Shown: positions 25,143-33,987 of the stretch, in pieces
Layout: each line of letters opens with the position of its first letter
How positions within the stretch are numbered: the first letter of the stretch is position 1
Source of the DNA: CAWDMW01 sp963803575
Lineage (GTDB): Bacteria > Pseudomonadota > Alphaproteobacteria > Rickettsiales > UBA998
Length of the DNA: 64,000 nt
Assembly: GCA_963803575.1 (NCBI GenBank)
Contig: CAWDMW010000002.1
Location: 620,001 to 684,000, forward strand
Direction: 5' to 3'
Position numbers and translations under genes: made by a program
Notes under the pieces: model-generated
Database searches by the model: none
Seen by the model: only the letters and a program-made list of their open reading frames with translations
Told to the model about the DNA's origin: nothing

Positions 25143-26201
25143 ATGACTAAAAAGACCCCCTCTGACGAATGTAAAAAAATCAACCTTGCATTGCAGGGAG
25201 GTGGCGCACATGGAGCATTTGCCTGGGGGGTGCTGGACAAAATACTGGAAGATGGCCGCCTGTCGATTGACGGGTTGTCTGCTACCAGTGCAGGAGCCAT
25301 GAATGCCAGTGTGTATGCGTATGGTATGATGACTGGCGGTCGCGAAGGTTCGCGGGCAGCACTGGACGGGTTTTGGCGTGATCTTTCCCAGATTAGTAAG
25401 CCGCTGAAACATTTTCCCTGCAGTCCGATGGATCAATGGATTGCCAGTATGAATATGGATTACCCTATTGCCTATTTTATGTTTGAGAGCTTCTCACGCA
25501 TGATGTCACCGTACCAGTTTAATCCGCTTAACATTAATCCTTTGCGTGATTTGCTGGCACGCCATGTAGATTTTGATGCGCTGACCGCTTGCGAAAGTGT
25601 CAGGCTTTATATTTGCGCGACGAACGTGAAAACGAACCGTATTAAAATCTTTAATAATCAGGAAGTGACCGTGGATGCAGTCATGGCGTCAGCCTGCCTG
25701 CCAATGCTATTTCAGGCAGTAGAAATTGATGGTGAGCATTATTGGGATGGCGGATATATGGGTAATCCCCCTTTGTATCCTCTGTTTTATAAGACCAAGA
25801 CAGATGATATGGTGATTTTGCACATTAACCCTATTGAGCGAGACGATGTGCCAACCGCTCCGCATGAGATTATGAATCGTGTGAATGAGGTAAGCTTTAA
25901 TTCTTCACTGCTGCGTGAATTGCGCGCAGTGGCTTTCATTCAAAAGATGTTGGATGAAGGATGGATCAAGGATGAATTTCGCTGCAACATTACGCATGAG
26001 ACATTCTATATGCATTCCATCCGTGCAGATAAAGAGATGAGTGAATATAGCGTTGCCTCGAAATTTATGCCTGACTGGGGTTTTCTGTGTCAGCTAAAGG
26101 AAAAAGGTCGTGAAGCAGCCACGCGATGGCTGGATCAGCATTATGATGACATTGGCAAGCGTTCAACCCTTGACTTGCGCCATGAATATTTGCAGAAATA
26201 A
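25143..26201 (+). CDS. Patatin-like phospholipase
   Basis: A 352-residue patatin-fold acyl hydrolase. Oxyanion loop LQGGGAHGAFAWGVLDKILE, nucleophile Ser in ATSAGAMN (G/A-x-S-x-G variant), and the Asp of the dyad in YWDGGYMGNPPL are all present. It starts directly after the PHB depolymerase stop. This gene order recurs in alphaproteobacteria, suggesting a link with the PHB granule surface; the true lipid substrate is unknown. Confidence 0.9.
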   Translation: MTKKTPSDECKKINLALQGGGAHGAFAWGVLDKILEDGRLSIDGLSATSAGAMNASVYAYGMMTGGREGSRAALDGFWRDLSQISKPLKHFPCSPMDQWIASMNMDYPIAYFMFESFSRMMSPYQFNPLNINPLRDLLARHVDFDALTACESVRLYICATNVKTNRIKIFNNQEVTVDAVMASACLPMLFQAVEIDGEHYWDGGYMGNPPLYPLFYKTKTDDMVILHINPIERDDVPTAPHEIMNRVNEVSFNSSLLRELRAVAFIQKMLDEGWIKDEFRCNITHETFYMHSIRADKEMSEYSVASKFMPDWGFLCQLKEKGREAATRWLDQHYDDIGKRSTLDLRHEYLQK

Positions 26202-26211
26202 CGCCGCGCCT

Positions 26212-26607
26212 CTATGCAATAGGGTCGTGGATAATGCTTAAATTGCCATCTGGCAGTGGTTCATAAAAGAAGCAGTTACGTCGCATCGTGTGACATGCTG
26301 CTCCGGTCTGGTCGACTAGCAACTGGACACAGTCTTTATCGCAATCCATACGGAAATGAACTAATTGTTGCGTGTGGCCGGATATTTCTCCTTTGCGCCA
26401 TAAAGCTGACTTGGAACGCGAGAAATAACAGACACGCCCTGTTACAAGAGTTTCTATCACCGATTCTTTATTCATCCATGCCTGCATCAATAGTTCTTGC
26501 GTATCATGCTGCATGGCAATGGCAGGAATTAACCCATTTGAATGGAACTTTAGTGCATCAGCTACATGTTTGGCTGAATCATTTGGCAGAGTAAACGTCT
26601 TAATCAT
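26212..26607 (-). CDS. hisI: Phosphoribosyl-AMP cyclohydrolase
   Basis: Third step of histidine synthesis, opening the adenine ring of PR-AMP; 131 residues. Conserved YFSRSKSALWRKGEISGHTQ (48-67 region approximately) and the metal ligands in DCDKDC plus ACHT with its Cys are intact. It is not fused to HisE, as usual in alphaproteobacteria, and sits alone here. Confidence 0.97.
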   Translation of the reverse strand: MIKTFTLPNDSAKHVADALKFHSNGLIPAIAMQHDTQELLMQAWMNKESVIETLVTGRVCYFSRSKSALWRKGEISGHTQQLVHFRMDCDKDCVQLLVDQTGAACHTMRRNCFFYEPLPDGNLSIIHDPIA

Positions 26608-26704
26608 GCCAGTACTATAACGTTGCCATGTGACTATAGCAAACCAAAGTTTGGGCAGGGTTTTTGATCTGATTATTTAACGTAAGGATGATCTGTGCGG
26701 CAGC

Positions 26705-28165
26705 TTATGCTGCTAAGGTTAGTGGCATATTGAGTGTGATGGTCGTGCCAATACCTACTTCACTTTCAATACGAAATGTACCTTCCATCAATTCGACCAA
26801 TCGCTTGGATAAGGGAAGCCCAAGACCCGTTCCTTCATAGCGGCGTGAGAGTTCGCTATCTACCTGTCCGAAAGGCGTCATCACCTTCGATATATCTTTT
26901 GGTTCAATGCCAATGCCCGTATCACGTACTGTGAAAATCACACGTTTCCCTGTTTTATCCTGCCATGCACTAACTTTCACCTGCCCACCTGGCGGAGTAA
27001 ATTTCACCGCATTGGACACCAAATTCAACAGTACTTGTTTAAGCTTTTTCGCATCGGTTTGCATGATAAACGGTTTCTTCGGCAGTTCTTCCAGTAACGT
27101 GACCTGCGCTTCTTCCGCGCGTGGAATCATCAGACGAATACTATTTTTCACCATTTTATTCCCATCAATTTCAGACAAATCCACTTCAAGTTTACCGGCT
27201 TCCGCTTTGGAATACTCCAAAATATCATTAATAAGACTTAGTAAATGTTTCCCGGAGCCGTGAATATCATGAATATAGCCGCGATGCTGTTCGGACAGGG
27301 TAGACCCGATATCAGCGCCTAAAATTTCGGAAAAGCCAATTACGGCATTCAGGGGGGTGCGTAACTCATGAGAAATATTAGCCAGAAACATGGATTTATC
27401 GCGGTTCTCTGACTCTGCTGTTGCAGCGGCAGCGGTCAGTTCCAGATTAATTTCATGTTGTTTGGCAATAATAGTTTCGGTACGGCGGGAAAAATAAATT
27501 AAGAAGCCCAAAATCAGGACAAAGATGCCAACAATGCCAACAACAGCAACATATTGAAAGTGCGTCAGTTGATTCCATTGCTCGGTAATATCAAGGTCAA
27601 TGCGAATAACGGCTTCCACTGTTTTAGCATCTTTATCAGACAGTAGACGCGCATAATTTTGCACATAAATAGGGGCATAGGTTGAAATGAGGGTGCCATA
27701 AACACGCTGCCCTGTTGAGGTGAAATATTCCCGGTCATTTAAAAGCTTCATGCCTATATCACCGGCGAGCGCTTCTTCAAAAGGCGGGTAAGTGATATGC
27801 ATATCACCTTGGGCATTTTCGCTACCGGGGGACGATGACATAATGAGCGTACCTGTCTTTAGGTATATCCTCATTTCATTCACGGGCATGTTTTTAAAAA
27901 ACGCAATGGTGTCGCGGTGAAACATCTGAAATTCGCGGTAATTTTTCCATTTTGAGGCATCAATACGCGCTAACCTTAGAAAGGTTGTATTATGCTTTTT
28001 CCATACGGTATTGATATAACCTTGCGCTAAAGAAGCCGATCCGGTAACTGCTGTGCTTACTATATCGTTACTGGCAAGATGCTTATAGTAAAGTCCAACG
28101 GAATAGGCTGCGCCAATGAGGCACACCAAGCTTACCAAAGAAAATATACGAATATAGTTAAACAT
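26705..28165 (-). CDS. Membrane sensor histidine kinase
   Basis: A 486-residue kinase. TM1 at about 7-27, periplasmic sensor part of about 180 residues without a recognised ligand motif, TM2 at about 208-229, then HisKA with the phospho-accepting His in NISHELRTPLNAVIGFSEIL. The HATPase domain follows: N box VLLNLVSNAVKFTPPGG, G1 DTGIGIEP, G2 GTGLGLPLSKRL. No receiver domain and no adjacent response-regulator gene, so it is an orphan whose partner lies elsewhere. The signal is unknown. Confidence 0.92.
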   Translation of the reverse strand: MFNYIRIFSLVSLVCLIGAAYSVGLYYKHLASNDIVSTAVTGSASLAQGYINTVWKKHNTTFLRLARIDASKWKNYREFQMFHRDTIAFFKNMPVNEMRIYLKTGTLIMSSSPGSENAQGDMHITYPPFEEALAGDIGMKLLNDREYFTSTGQRVYGTLISTYAPIYVQNYARLLSDKDAKTVEAVIRIDLDITEQWNQLTHFQYVAVVGIVGIFVLILGFLIYFSRRTETIIAKQHEINLELTAAAATAESENRDKSMFLANISHELRTPLNAVIGFSEILGADIGSTLSEQHRGYIHDIHGSGKHLLSLINDILEYSKAEAGKLEVDLSEIDGNKMVKNSIRLMIPRAEEAQVTLLEELPKKPFIMQTDAKKLKQVLLNLVSNAVKFTPPGGQVKVSAWQDKTGKRVIFTVRDTGIGIEPKDISKVMTPFGQVDSELSRRYEGTGLGLPLSKRLVELMEGTFRIESEVGIGTTITLNMPLTLAA

Positions 28166-28245
28166 GTTCTGTGAAGTGTACCGTCATTGCAACAAACATC
28201 CTATGCTTTAATACGGTAAAAATTGGTAAAGATGGCGCTTTATAG

Positions 28246-28275
28246 TTGACGTATGCTTTGCAGATGTTCTATGAA
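28246..28275 (+). promoter_or_regulatory. Promoter of rpmH-rnpA
   Basis: TTGACG followed after 18 bp by TATGAA, upstream of rpmH. The boxes are moderate matches; placement supports the call. Confidence 0.45.
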
Positions 28276-28316
28276 GGTATGCTTGTGATATAAACTTATT
28301 TCTATGGGAGTAGCCG

Positions 28317-28451
28317 GTGAAGCGCACCTACCAACCAAGCCGAATCGTTCGTAAGCGCCGTCATGGGTTTCGCGCCCGTATGCAAACAAAGGCAGGACGC
28401 CGTGTGATTGCTGCACGTCGTTCAAAAGGACGTAAGCGTCTGTCTGCATAA
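28317..28451 (+). CDS. rpmH: 50S ribosomal protein L34
   Basis: A 44-residue L34, too short for usual ORF cut-offs. It reads MKRTYQPSRIVRKRRHGFRA, then a very basic tail ending KRLSA, the standard family sequence. Start is GTG with GGGAG 6 nt upstream. It is the first gene of the rpmH-rnpA-yidD cluster. Confidence 0.98.
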   Translation: MKRTYQPSRIVRKRRHGFRARMQTKAGRRVIAARRSKGRKRLSA

Positions 28452-28515
28452 AGATAATGGCATGAGGCCTTTTTGGCTTTCTGTGCTGTTTTTTCTGTCA
28501 TATCGTTGATACATT

Positions 28516-28887
28516 GTGACGTCTTTGCCTGAACTTATCCGCCTCACATCACGAAAAAAATTCCTTGCTATGAGGCGAAATGACCGCGCTATTGTGATGC
28601 CCGGGTTTGTGCTGCAATATGCTGAAGCTGAATCGTTGTCCTGCGCCATACCTTTGGAAGCCGACCAATGTGCTGTTGGTTTTACGGTTACCAAAAAACT
28701 TGGCAATGCCCCCGTTCGTAACCGTGCGCGCCGTCGTTTGAAAGAGATGGTGCGGCTGGTATTTCCTGACCATGCACCAGATGGATATGTGTTCGTGTTA
28801 ATTGGACGTTATCGCTTGCCCACGACATCGTTTGATATGCTTGTGCAACAGGGGCATGATGCTCTCGCTAAGGTAAGGCAACCATGA
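28516..28887 (+). CDS. rnpA: Ribonuclease P protein component
   Basis: Protein subunit of RNase P, 123 residues, helps the RNA subunit trim tRNA 5' ends. The RNR motif and central cleft strand are clear in GFTVTKKLGNAPVRNRARRR. The start is GTG at 28516. It overlaps yidD by 4 nt (ATGA), in the conserved order after rpmH. Confidence 0.97.
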   Translation: MTSLPELIRLTSRKKFLAMRRNDRAIVMPGFVLQYAEAESLSCAIPLEADQCAVGFTVTKKLGNAPVRNRARRRLKEMVRLVFPDHAPDGYVFVLIGRYRLPTTSFDMLVQQGHDALAKVRQP

Positions 28888-29099
28888 AGATGATGATTAT
28901 ATCGCTTATTCGTATGTATCAATGGATTGCTGCATGTATAAAGCCATCCGGATGCTGCCGTTTTTCGCCTTCCTGCTCTGCTTATGCAATTATGGCGTAT
29001 CAGCGTCATGATGTAGTAAAGGCAACATTGTTGACCATGCGCCGTTTATGCCGTTGCCATCCGTGGGGAGGGTATGGTGTGGATGATGTGCCGCAATAA
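28884..29099 (+). CDS. yidD: Membrane protein insertion efficiency factor YidD
   Basis: A 71-residue amphipathic protein that helps YidC-dependent membrane insertion. The cysteine-rich signature KPSGCCRFSPSCSAYAI and the end CRCHPWGGYGVDDVP are diagnostic. Overlaps rnpA. In most alphaproteobacteria yidC comes next; here a gap of 25 bp is followed by ribF. Confidence 0.96.
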   Translation: MKMMIISLIRMYQWIAACIKPSGCCRFSPSCSAYAIMAYQRHDVVKATLLTMRRLCRCHPWGGYGVDDVPQ

Positions 29100-29124
29100 T
29101 GTTGTGCTGTAGAGGGCATTAGCC

Positions 29125-30072
29125 GTGCAGGTTATACGGCAGTCAGAGAAAGTGCCTCAACATTTGTTGCATGGCGTCATAGCCATTGGTAATTTTGACG
29201 GTATGCATGTGGGGCATCGTTTGATTGTCCAGACTGCTCGCGACCAAGCGATGCAACAGGACAAGCCCTGTTTGGCCATGACATTTACGCCTCATCCTAA
29301 ACATTATTTTTCTCATCATGACAAGCCACTAGCTATTGAGCCATTGCATCAGCGATTGCGTCATATGCAGGCATTATCGCTGGATGGCGTTGTGCTTATG
29401 CGGTTTGACGCAGCACTGGCAACGATGGCTGCAACAGGCTTTATTGAGCATATCTTGCATAAATGGTTGAATGTATCGCATGTGGTGGTGGGGAAAGATT
29501 TTTGCTTTGGCGAAAAACGTCAGGGAGATGTGGCATTGCTTGAAGAACATGGCCGCCACCTCAATATTGCAGTTACCTCTGCTGAGCCATATACCAGCAC
29601 GCATACTGGCTACGCTGTTTCTTCCAGCCAAATACGTGAGGCTTTAGCATCAGGCAATATGCAGGATGCGGCAGCATTACTTGGACGGCCTTATGCGGTG
29701 TATGGTCGTGTGCAACGTGGACACCAGCGAGGGCGAAATATTGGCAGTGCCACGATGAATATACCGCTTAACCATTTGCACTGCCCACGTTATGGCGTGT
29801 ATGCGGTGCGCTACCGGTTAGGGCAAGCAGCGCTTTGGGTAGAAGGGATAGCCAATCTGGGTATATCGCCCACGTTTGGTGATGTGTCCCGCCCGGTGCT
29901 GGAAGTGCATAGCCTGACACCGTGCGAGGATGCTTATGGCCAACGCATTAATGTGCAATTGCTCCATCATATACGGGATGAGCAACGTTTTTCAAACGTA
30001 GCGGTATTGCAGCAGCACATTGCTCAGGATATTGCGCATGTTAAGGCGTGGTTTCAGCGTCAGGCTGATTAA
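29125..30072 (+). CDS. ribF: Bifunctional riboflavin kinase/FAD synthetase
   Basis: A 315-residue enzyme making FMN and then FAD from riboflavin. The N-terminal adenylyltransferase part shows VIAIGNFDGMHVGHRLIV and the end SSSQIREALASG; the C-terminal kinase part shows GRVQRGHQRGRNIGSATMN and the GVYAV strand. The start is GTG at 29125. It takes the place where yidC is expected. Its 3' end overlaps the convergent holC by 32 bp. No FMN riboswitch is seen. Confidence 0.96.
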   Translation: MQVIRQSEKVPQHLLHGVIAIGNFDGMHVGHRLIVQTARDQAMQQDKPCLAMTFTPHPKHYFSHHDKPLAIEPLHQRLRHMQALSLDGVVLMRFDAALATMAATGFIEHILHKWLNVSHVVVGKDFCFGEKRQGDVALLEEHGRHLNIAVTSAEPYTSTHTGYAVSSSQIREALASGNMQDAAALLGRPYAVYGRVQRGHQRGRNIGSATMNIPLNHLHCPRYGVYAVRYRLGQAALWVEGIANLGISPTFGDVSRPVLEVHSLTPCEDAYGQRINVQLLHHIRDEQRFSNVAVLQQHIAQDIAHVKAWFQRQAD

Positions 30073-30523
30073 CCTGTTTTAGGGTATCCCAGCCGCCATC
30101 ATCACGCTGTTTGACGTAGGTCAGCGGATATTTGAGTGTGTCATACTGCTTCCAGCGTTGTCTTGCCTGTTGCAAAGCCTCGTCATGATTGCCGTCAAAC
30201 ACATCAAAAATACGTGTGAACGTATAGGCTTCTTCATCTTGAAGTGTCAATCCATTGGTAATGATAAGCAACTGTGCATTGTTAGCGGTGTCTGGCGTAT
30301 CGGTTAATAGGATAGGGTGATGTTCAGCATACTCATCGTTCATCCCATGAGGCAAAAAGCTACCGGGGTCGTATGTCCATAGGGCGGTATCCAGATCAGG
30401 CAACATATCTTTATCAGCGGTGATACACACCCGTATGTCACGTTGATAGGCAATGGCTGCCAGTTTCGGTAGTGCGGCGTGAAGCGGCGTTGTCAGCAAG
30501 TGATAGAACTGATAAGGGATCAT
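30041..30523 (-). CDS. holC: DNA polymerase III chi subunit
   Basis: A 160-residue HolC protein of the clamp-loader complex, which links it to single-strand binding protein. The pattern FYHLLTTPLHAALPKLAAIA, the central DPGSFLPHG and PILLTDTPD, and RIFDVFDGN fit the family, as does length. The start overlaps the preceding chaperone gene by 4 nt, so the two are coupled; the end overlaps ribF on the other strand. Confidence 0.9.
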   Translation of the reverse strand: MIPYQFYHLLTTPLHAALPKLAAIAYQRDIRVCITADKDMLPDLDTALWTYDPGSFLPHGMNDEYAEHHPILLTDTPDTANNAQLLIITNGLTLQDEEAYTFTRIFDVFDGNHDEALQQARQRWKQYDTLKYPLTYVKQRDDGGWDTLKQVNQPDAETTP

Positions 30524-31035
30524 GCAGCAGAAGAAAGCAGGGTGTCAGCAGAGAGTGTTTGCAGCTCATCGCGTATATAGTGGCGCACCATAGAAACATC
30601 TTCAGGTGGATTATCTACAGTACCATAGCAATTGGTGCGAATGGCGTTATCTAGCAGTGCGTCATCGCTCAGACCTGTTTCAAATGCGTGAATGCGACCG
30701 TAAAACGCATTAGCCATCGCCTTCATGCGTTTACCAACTCCAGTATCACTGACGCCAATTTCGCGCACCGAACGATCCATATCCTGAAAGAACGATTCAA
30801 TGAGTAACCGCTGTAACGCTGTTGTGTCTTGGGGGTGCTGCTTTAATGTATGAAGGTAAAGAAACATATGGAGCAAAATCATCTCAAACCGACCGTCTAA
30901 CGTGTCGGGAATGCCCCACTCTGTAAAAAAGCGTGCCTGTCTGGAATGTTCATTAATACGGGCATATAACGTATAGGCATGATGAATGTCAGCAGACGGT
31001 GTGAAAAGTCGGGTTAGGTGATGTAACATAAGCAT
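30520..31035 (-). CDS. Ubiquinol-cytochrome c chaperone (CBP3-like)
   Basis: A 171-residue helical protein of the Ubiq_cyt_C_chap family, homologous to mitochondrial Cbp3/UQCC1, which helps cytochrome b and the bc1 complex mature. Traits: ARFFTEWGIPDTLDGRFEMI and the FFQDMDRSVREIGVSDTGVG block. Start chosen at ATG 31035; the frame extends upstream only by running into the bamE promoter and gene. Divergent with bamE, a pair common in alphaproteobacteria. Implies aerobic respiration with a bc1 complex. Confidence 0.87.
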   Translation of the reverse strand: MLMLHHLTRLFTPSADIHHAYTLYARINEHSRQARFFTEWGIPDTLDGRFEMILLHMFLYLHTLKQHPQDTTALQRLLIESFFQDMDRSVREIGVSDTGVGKRMKAMANAFYGRIHAFETGLSDDALLDNAIRTNCYGTVDNPPEDVSMVRHYIRDELQTLSADTLLSSAA

Positions 31036-31070
31036 TTGCGTTGATAAGGTTTCCTCTTTATATAAGGGAT

Positions 31071-31544
31071 ATGCAGCGTATTTTACAGTCTTTCTTTCTT
31101 TATAGTTTTTGCCTGATGCTTGCGGCATGTATTCCACCACGAGTCAATAATCGTGGTCATGTGGATGCATTTGATCGCTTAAAAGACGTCAATGTAGGTG
31201 TTACCACACGTGACGATATTCAAACGATGCTAGGTAGCCCGTCAATTACCAATAATTTTGGCGAAGAAATCTGGTATTATGTTCACCATAAAAAAGAGGC
31301 TGTTGCTTTTTTAGAGCCGGAAATTACGGAGCAGAACGTCACGCGTATTACGTTTAACGCGCAAGGGGTAGTATCCGGTGTCACCGGTTATGATTCAGCA
31401 GATCGCAAAGATATTGCAATTGCAAGCGAAACAACCCCGACAGAAGGGCATGAATTAGGTGTGTTAGAGCAACTGCTTGGTAATGTTGGGCGATTTAATG
31501 CCAGTGACACCCAGCGTTCACAGCAGCCTACCATGAGACGATGA
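31071..31544 (+). CDS. bamE: Outer membrane assembly lipoprotein BamE
   Basis: A 157-residue lipoprotein of the BAM complex for outer-membrane protein insertion. Signal peptide at 1-18 with lipobox LAAC. The BamE/SmpA core shows as VGVTTRDDIQTMLGSPSITN and EEIWYYVHHKK. Start at ATG 31071 behind AAGGG; the frame upstream is not needed for the signal. Divergent from the bc1 chaperone gene with only 35 bp between, so promoters overlap. Confidence 0.94.
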   Translation: MQRILQSFFLYSFCLMLAACIPPRVNNRGHVDAFDRLKDVNVGVTTRDDIQTMLGSPSITNNFGEEIWYYVHHKKEAVAFLEPEITEQNVTRITFNAQGVVSGVTGYDSADRKDIAIASETTPTEGHELGVLEQLLGNVGRFNASDTQRSQQPTMRR

Positions 31545-31558
31545 GTAAATTACCAATA

Positions 31559-31598
31559 AAAGACCCCTGATGTACTAATATATATATCAGGGGTCTTT
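31559..31598. terminator. Bidirectional terminator between bamE and bactofilin
   Basis: Perfect 13-bp stem AAAGACCCCTGAT/ATCAGGGGTCTTT with A and T rich flanks, placed between two convergent genes. Confidence 0.9.
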
Positions 31599-31614
31599 AA
31601 TGTAGATCGCTTAT

Positions 31615-32316
31615 TTAAGCAGCGTCTTTCTTGTCTGTCGTTGTTTTCTTGACAGCACTGGTGCTGTCGTTGCCTAGGCGAATCTCACCTGTTAACTGGC
31701 CGCCGCGCTCAATTTCTATTTCACCGTAAGAAATCGTACCACGCACTTTTCCGGTAGAGTAAATAGTTAAACGATTGCGAACAATCAGATCACCTTCAAA
31801 CAGGCCACTAATTTCAGCATCCTGAATTTCAGCTGTTCCTTTGAAGGAGCCGGTTTCAGAAATTTCAACGGTATGTACGTCTTTCAATGTTGCATCAACC
31901 ATCCCTTCAATGACCAAACGATCACAGGTGGCGATTTCCCCTTTCAGAAGTATGTCATTACCAACAGTCAAAACACGTTTGTTTGTTTTCATAGCACCTG
32001 CCGGGGCAGCACGGTTATCAGCATTCCCGGGGCGGCCATCAGCACCAGCACTGCCTGCCGGACGTGCCGCTGCAGGAGCCGGACGTGCAGAAGGAGCCTG
32101 CGCGGCAGAGCGATAACCCGGTACAGGAGATGCAGGAGCCGGACTGCGGCCTTGCGCTGGACGGTTTGCGTTATTATTATCGCTATTATATGCGCCTGCC
32201 GGACGGTTGTTTTGTCCGTCCTGATTATTGTTTGATGATGCCATTGTTTTTGTTTCCTCCTGTGAATCTTCATCTTTTCTGCGAAACATTGCGTTTCGCG
32301 CTTTGTTATCAGCCAT
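31615..32316 (-). CDS. Bactofilin
   Basis: A 233-residue polymer-forming cytoskeletal protein. A long disordered N-terminus rich in Asn, Pro and Ala (about 1-110) precedes the beta-helical bactofilin core (about 112-220) with the repeats LTVGNDILLKGEIATCDRLV, IEGMVDATLKDV and VRGTISYGEIEIERGGQL. Bactofilins form membrane-bound filaments that guide cell shape, stalks or peptidoglycan enzymes. No LmdC-type M23 peptidase gene lies next to it, unlike in many relatives. Confidence 0.95.
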   Translation of the reverse strand: MADNKARNAMFRRKDEDSQEETKTMASSNNNQDGQNNRPAGAYNSDNNNANRPAQGRSPAPASPVPGYRSAAQAPSARPAPAAARPAGSAGADGRPGNADNRAAPAGAMKTNKRVLTVGNDILLKGEIATCDRLVIEGMVDATLKDVHTVEISETGSFKGTAEIQDAEISGLFEGDLIVRNRLTIYSTGKVRGTISYGEIEIERGGQLTGEIRLGNDSTSAVKKTTTDKKDAA

Positions 32317-32425
32317 GATAAACCCCTTTTAACTGAAATGTAGCTGCTGTCTGTTACCATTGCATAATACTTTAGCATAAGTAACAGAGTGATTAGGTTG
32401 CGTGATTAATAATGTAGTCAAGCAT

Positions 32426-32474
32426 AATACCCTGCCTTTGACAAGGTGCATTTGCATTGGAGGGGTATTTTTTT
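32426..32474 (+). promoter_or_regulatory. Structured leader/terminator-like element upstream of thrB
   Basis: Outer stem AATACCC/GGGTATT encloses two small hairpins, CCTT-TGAC-AAGG and TGCA-TT-TGCA, and is followed by a run of seven T. This looks like a three-way junction plus intrinsic terminator, 40 bp before thrB. It could be an attenuator or a small-RNA end; no known riboswitch class is matched. Confidence 0.4.
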
Positions 32475-32513
32475 ACTGCATCTGCGTGATAACTACGGTA
32501 AACATCGCACTTT

Positions 32514-33491
32514 ATGGCTGTTTACACTTATCTCACCTCGGATGATATTGCTCATATATGTGATGCTTACGGGCTTGATGCCATCGAAGCGGCGCACCCT
32601 ATTGCGCAAGGGGTGGAGAATAGTAACTATCTGGTTGAATATCGTGCGAAAGGCAGCACAGCCCTACATAAGGCCATTCTAACTATCTTTGAAGATCGTG
32701 TTGACCGCAACGATGTGCCGTTCTTTTTAAAACTGAAACAATATTTACACCATCAGGGCATATGTTGCCCTCAGCCTTTCGTAACATCGCAAGGTCATAT
32801 TTTTATTCAGGTGCAGGATAAAGAGGCCGCTTTAGTCAGCTTTCTTGAAGGCCACAGTATTGAGCCGCCAGCGGTTTCACATATTAGCCAAGCCGGACAT
32901 ATGCTGGCCACTATGCATCTGGCCATGGCCACATTTGACTTGAAACGTGCCAACACCATGTCCTTTGACGCATGGGAAGCGCTGACGCTTCGTGCTTCGG
33001 GCAAGGTGCAATCGCAGCAAGATCATGATATATTAGCATTGATTCGCCATGAGTTAGGCTACCAGCGAAAACATTGGCCAGCTCACCTGCCTCGTGGCAT
33101 GATTCATGGTGATTTATTTCCGAACAATGTGTTTTTTGATGAGCAGGGTACGCTTTCTGGCGTGATTGACTTCTACTTTGCCTGCCATGACATGCTTGTC
33201 TATGATTTGGCTATTGTTGCCAATGCATGGTGCATGACGGCAGACGGCACGATGAATCAGGGTGCATATGATGCATTATGTCATGCATATGTGCAGGTGC
33301 GCACTCTTTCAACGCAGGAACAGGAAGCACTCCCTTTACTGCTACGTGCTGCTGCCTTGCGTTTTTTAGTCACACGTTTCCATGATGTGCTATTTCATGA
33401 TGCGGATGCATTGCTGATACCGCACGACCCTATGGAATATGTACGTATTTTGCAGTACCATCAGCAGGCAACCACAAGGAATTATGTATGA
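32514..33491 (+). CDS. thrB: Homoserine kinase, APH-fold type
   Basis: A 325-residue kinase that phosphorylates homoserine for threonine synthesis, of the aminoglycoside-phosphotransferase fold found in alphaproteobacteria. Clues: QGVENSNYLVE near residue 33, the catalytic block MIHGDLFPNNVFFD and metal-binding GVIDFYFACHDMLVYDLAI. It overlaps rnhA by 4 nt (ATGA); the pair is conserved in the class. Confidence 0.95.
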   Translation: MAVYTYLTSDDIAHICDAYGLDAIEAAHPIAQGVENSNYLVEYRAKGSTALHKAILTIFEDRVDRNDVPFFLKLKQYLHHQGICCPQPFVTSQGHIFIQVQDKEAALVSFLEGHSIEPPAVSHISQAGHMLATMHLAMATFDLKRANTMSFDAWEALTLRASGKVQSQQDHDILALIRHELGYQRKHWPAHLPRGMIHGDLFPNNVFFDEQGTLSGVIDFYFACHDMLVYDLAIVANAWCMTADGTMNQGAYDALCHAYVQVRTLSTQEQEALPLLLRAAALRFLVTRFHDVLFHDADALLIPHDPMEYVRILQYHQQATTRNYV

Positions 33492-33922
33492 AACAGGTAA
33501 CAATTTACACGGATGGCGCCTGTAGCGGCAACCCGGGGGCAGGGGGATGGGGAGCCTTTCTAAGTTCTGACGGGAAAGAGAAAGAACTATCTGGAGGTGA
33601 TGCGCATACCACGAATAACCGTATGGAGTTGCTTGCGGCTATTGAAGGGTTGCGCGCACTGAAAGAGCCATGTGACGTAAAAATTTATACTGATAGCCAA
33701 TATGTAAAGAATGGGATTACCCAATGGATTCATGGCTGGCAGAAGAATGGTTGGCAGAATTCGAAGAAACAACCGGTTAAAAATGCAGATTTATGGAAAG
33801 ATTTGCTGGAAGCACAGAAACATCATACCATTTCCTGGCACTGGGTTAAAGGACATGCCGGAGATCCAGGCAATGAACGTGCAGATATGTTAGCACGCAT
33901 GGCTATTGTAAAGAAAATGTAA
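33488..33922 (+). CDS. rnhA: Ribonuclease HI
   Basis: A 144-residue RNase H that cuts RNA in RNA-DNA hybrids. Catalytic Asp in IYTDGACSGNPG, Glu in NRMELLAAIEGL, Asp in IYTDSQYVKNGI and the C-terminal GHAGDPGNERAD are all present. Start overlaps thrB. Confidence 0.98.
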   Translation: MKQVTIYTDGACSGNPGAGGWGAFLSSDGKEKELSGGDAHTTNNRMELLAAIEGLRALKEPCDVKIYTDSQYVKNGITQWIHGWQKNGWQNSKKQPVKNADLWKDLLEAQKHHTISWHWVKGHAGDPGNERADMLARMAIVKKM

Positions 33923-33938
33923 AATTATATTAAAGATA

Positions 33939-33966
33939 TTGTCATATCACTCTGTTAGTGTAAACT
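33939..33966 (+). promoter_or_regulatory. Promoter candidate of the GGDEF gene
   Basis: TTGTCA, 16-bp spacer, TAAACT, 22 bp before the ATG. The -10 box resembles that of the rplM promoter. Confidence 0.4.
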
Positions 33967-33987
33967 TTCGCAACGAGCAGGATCATT

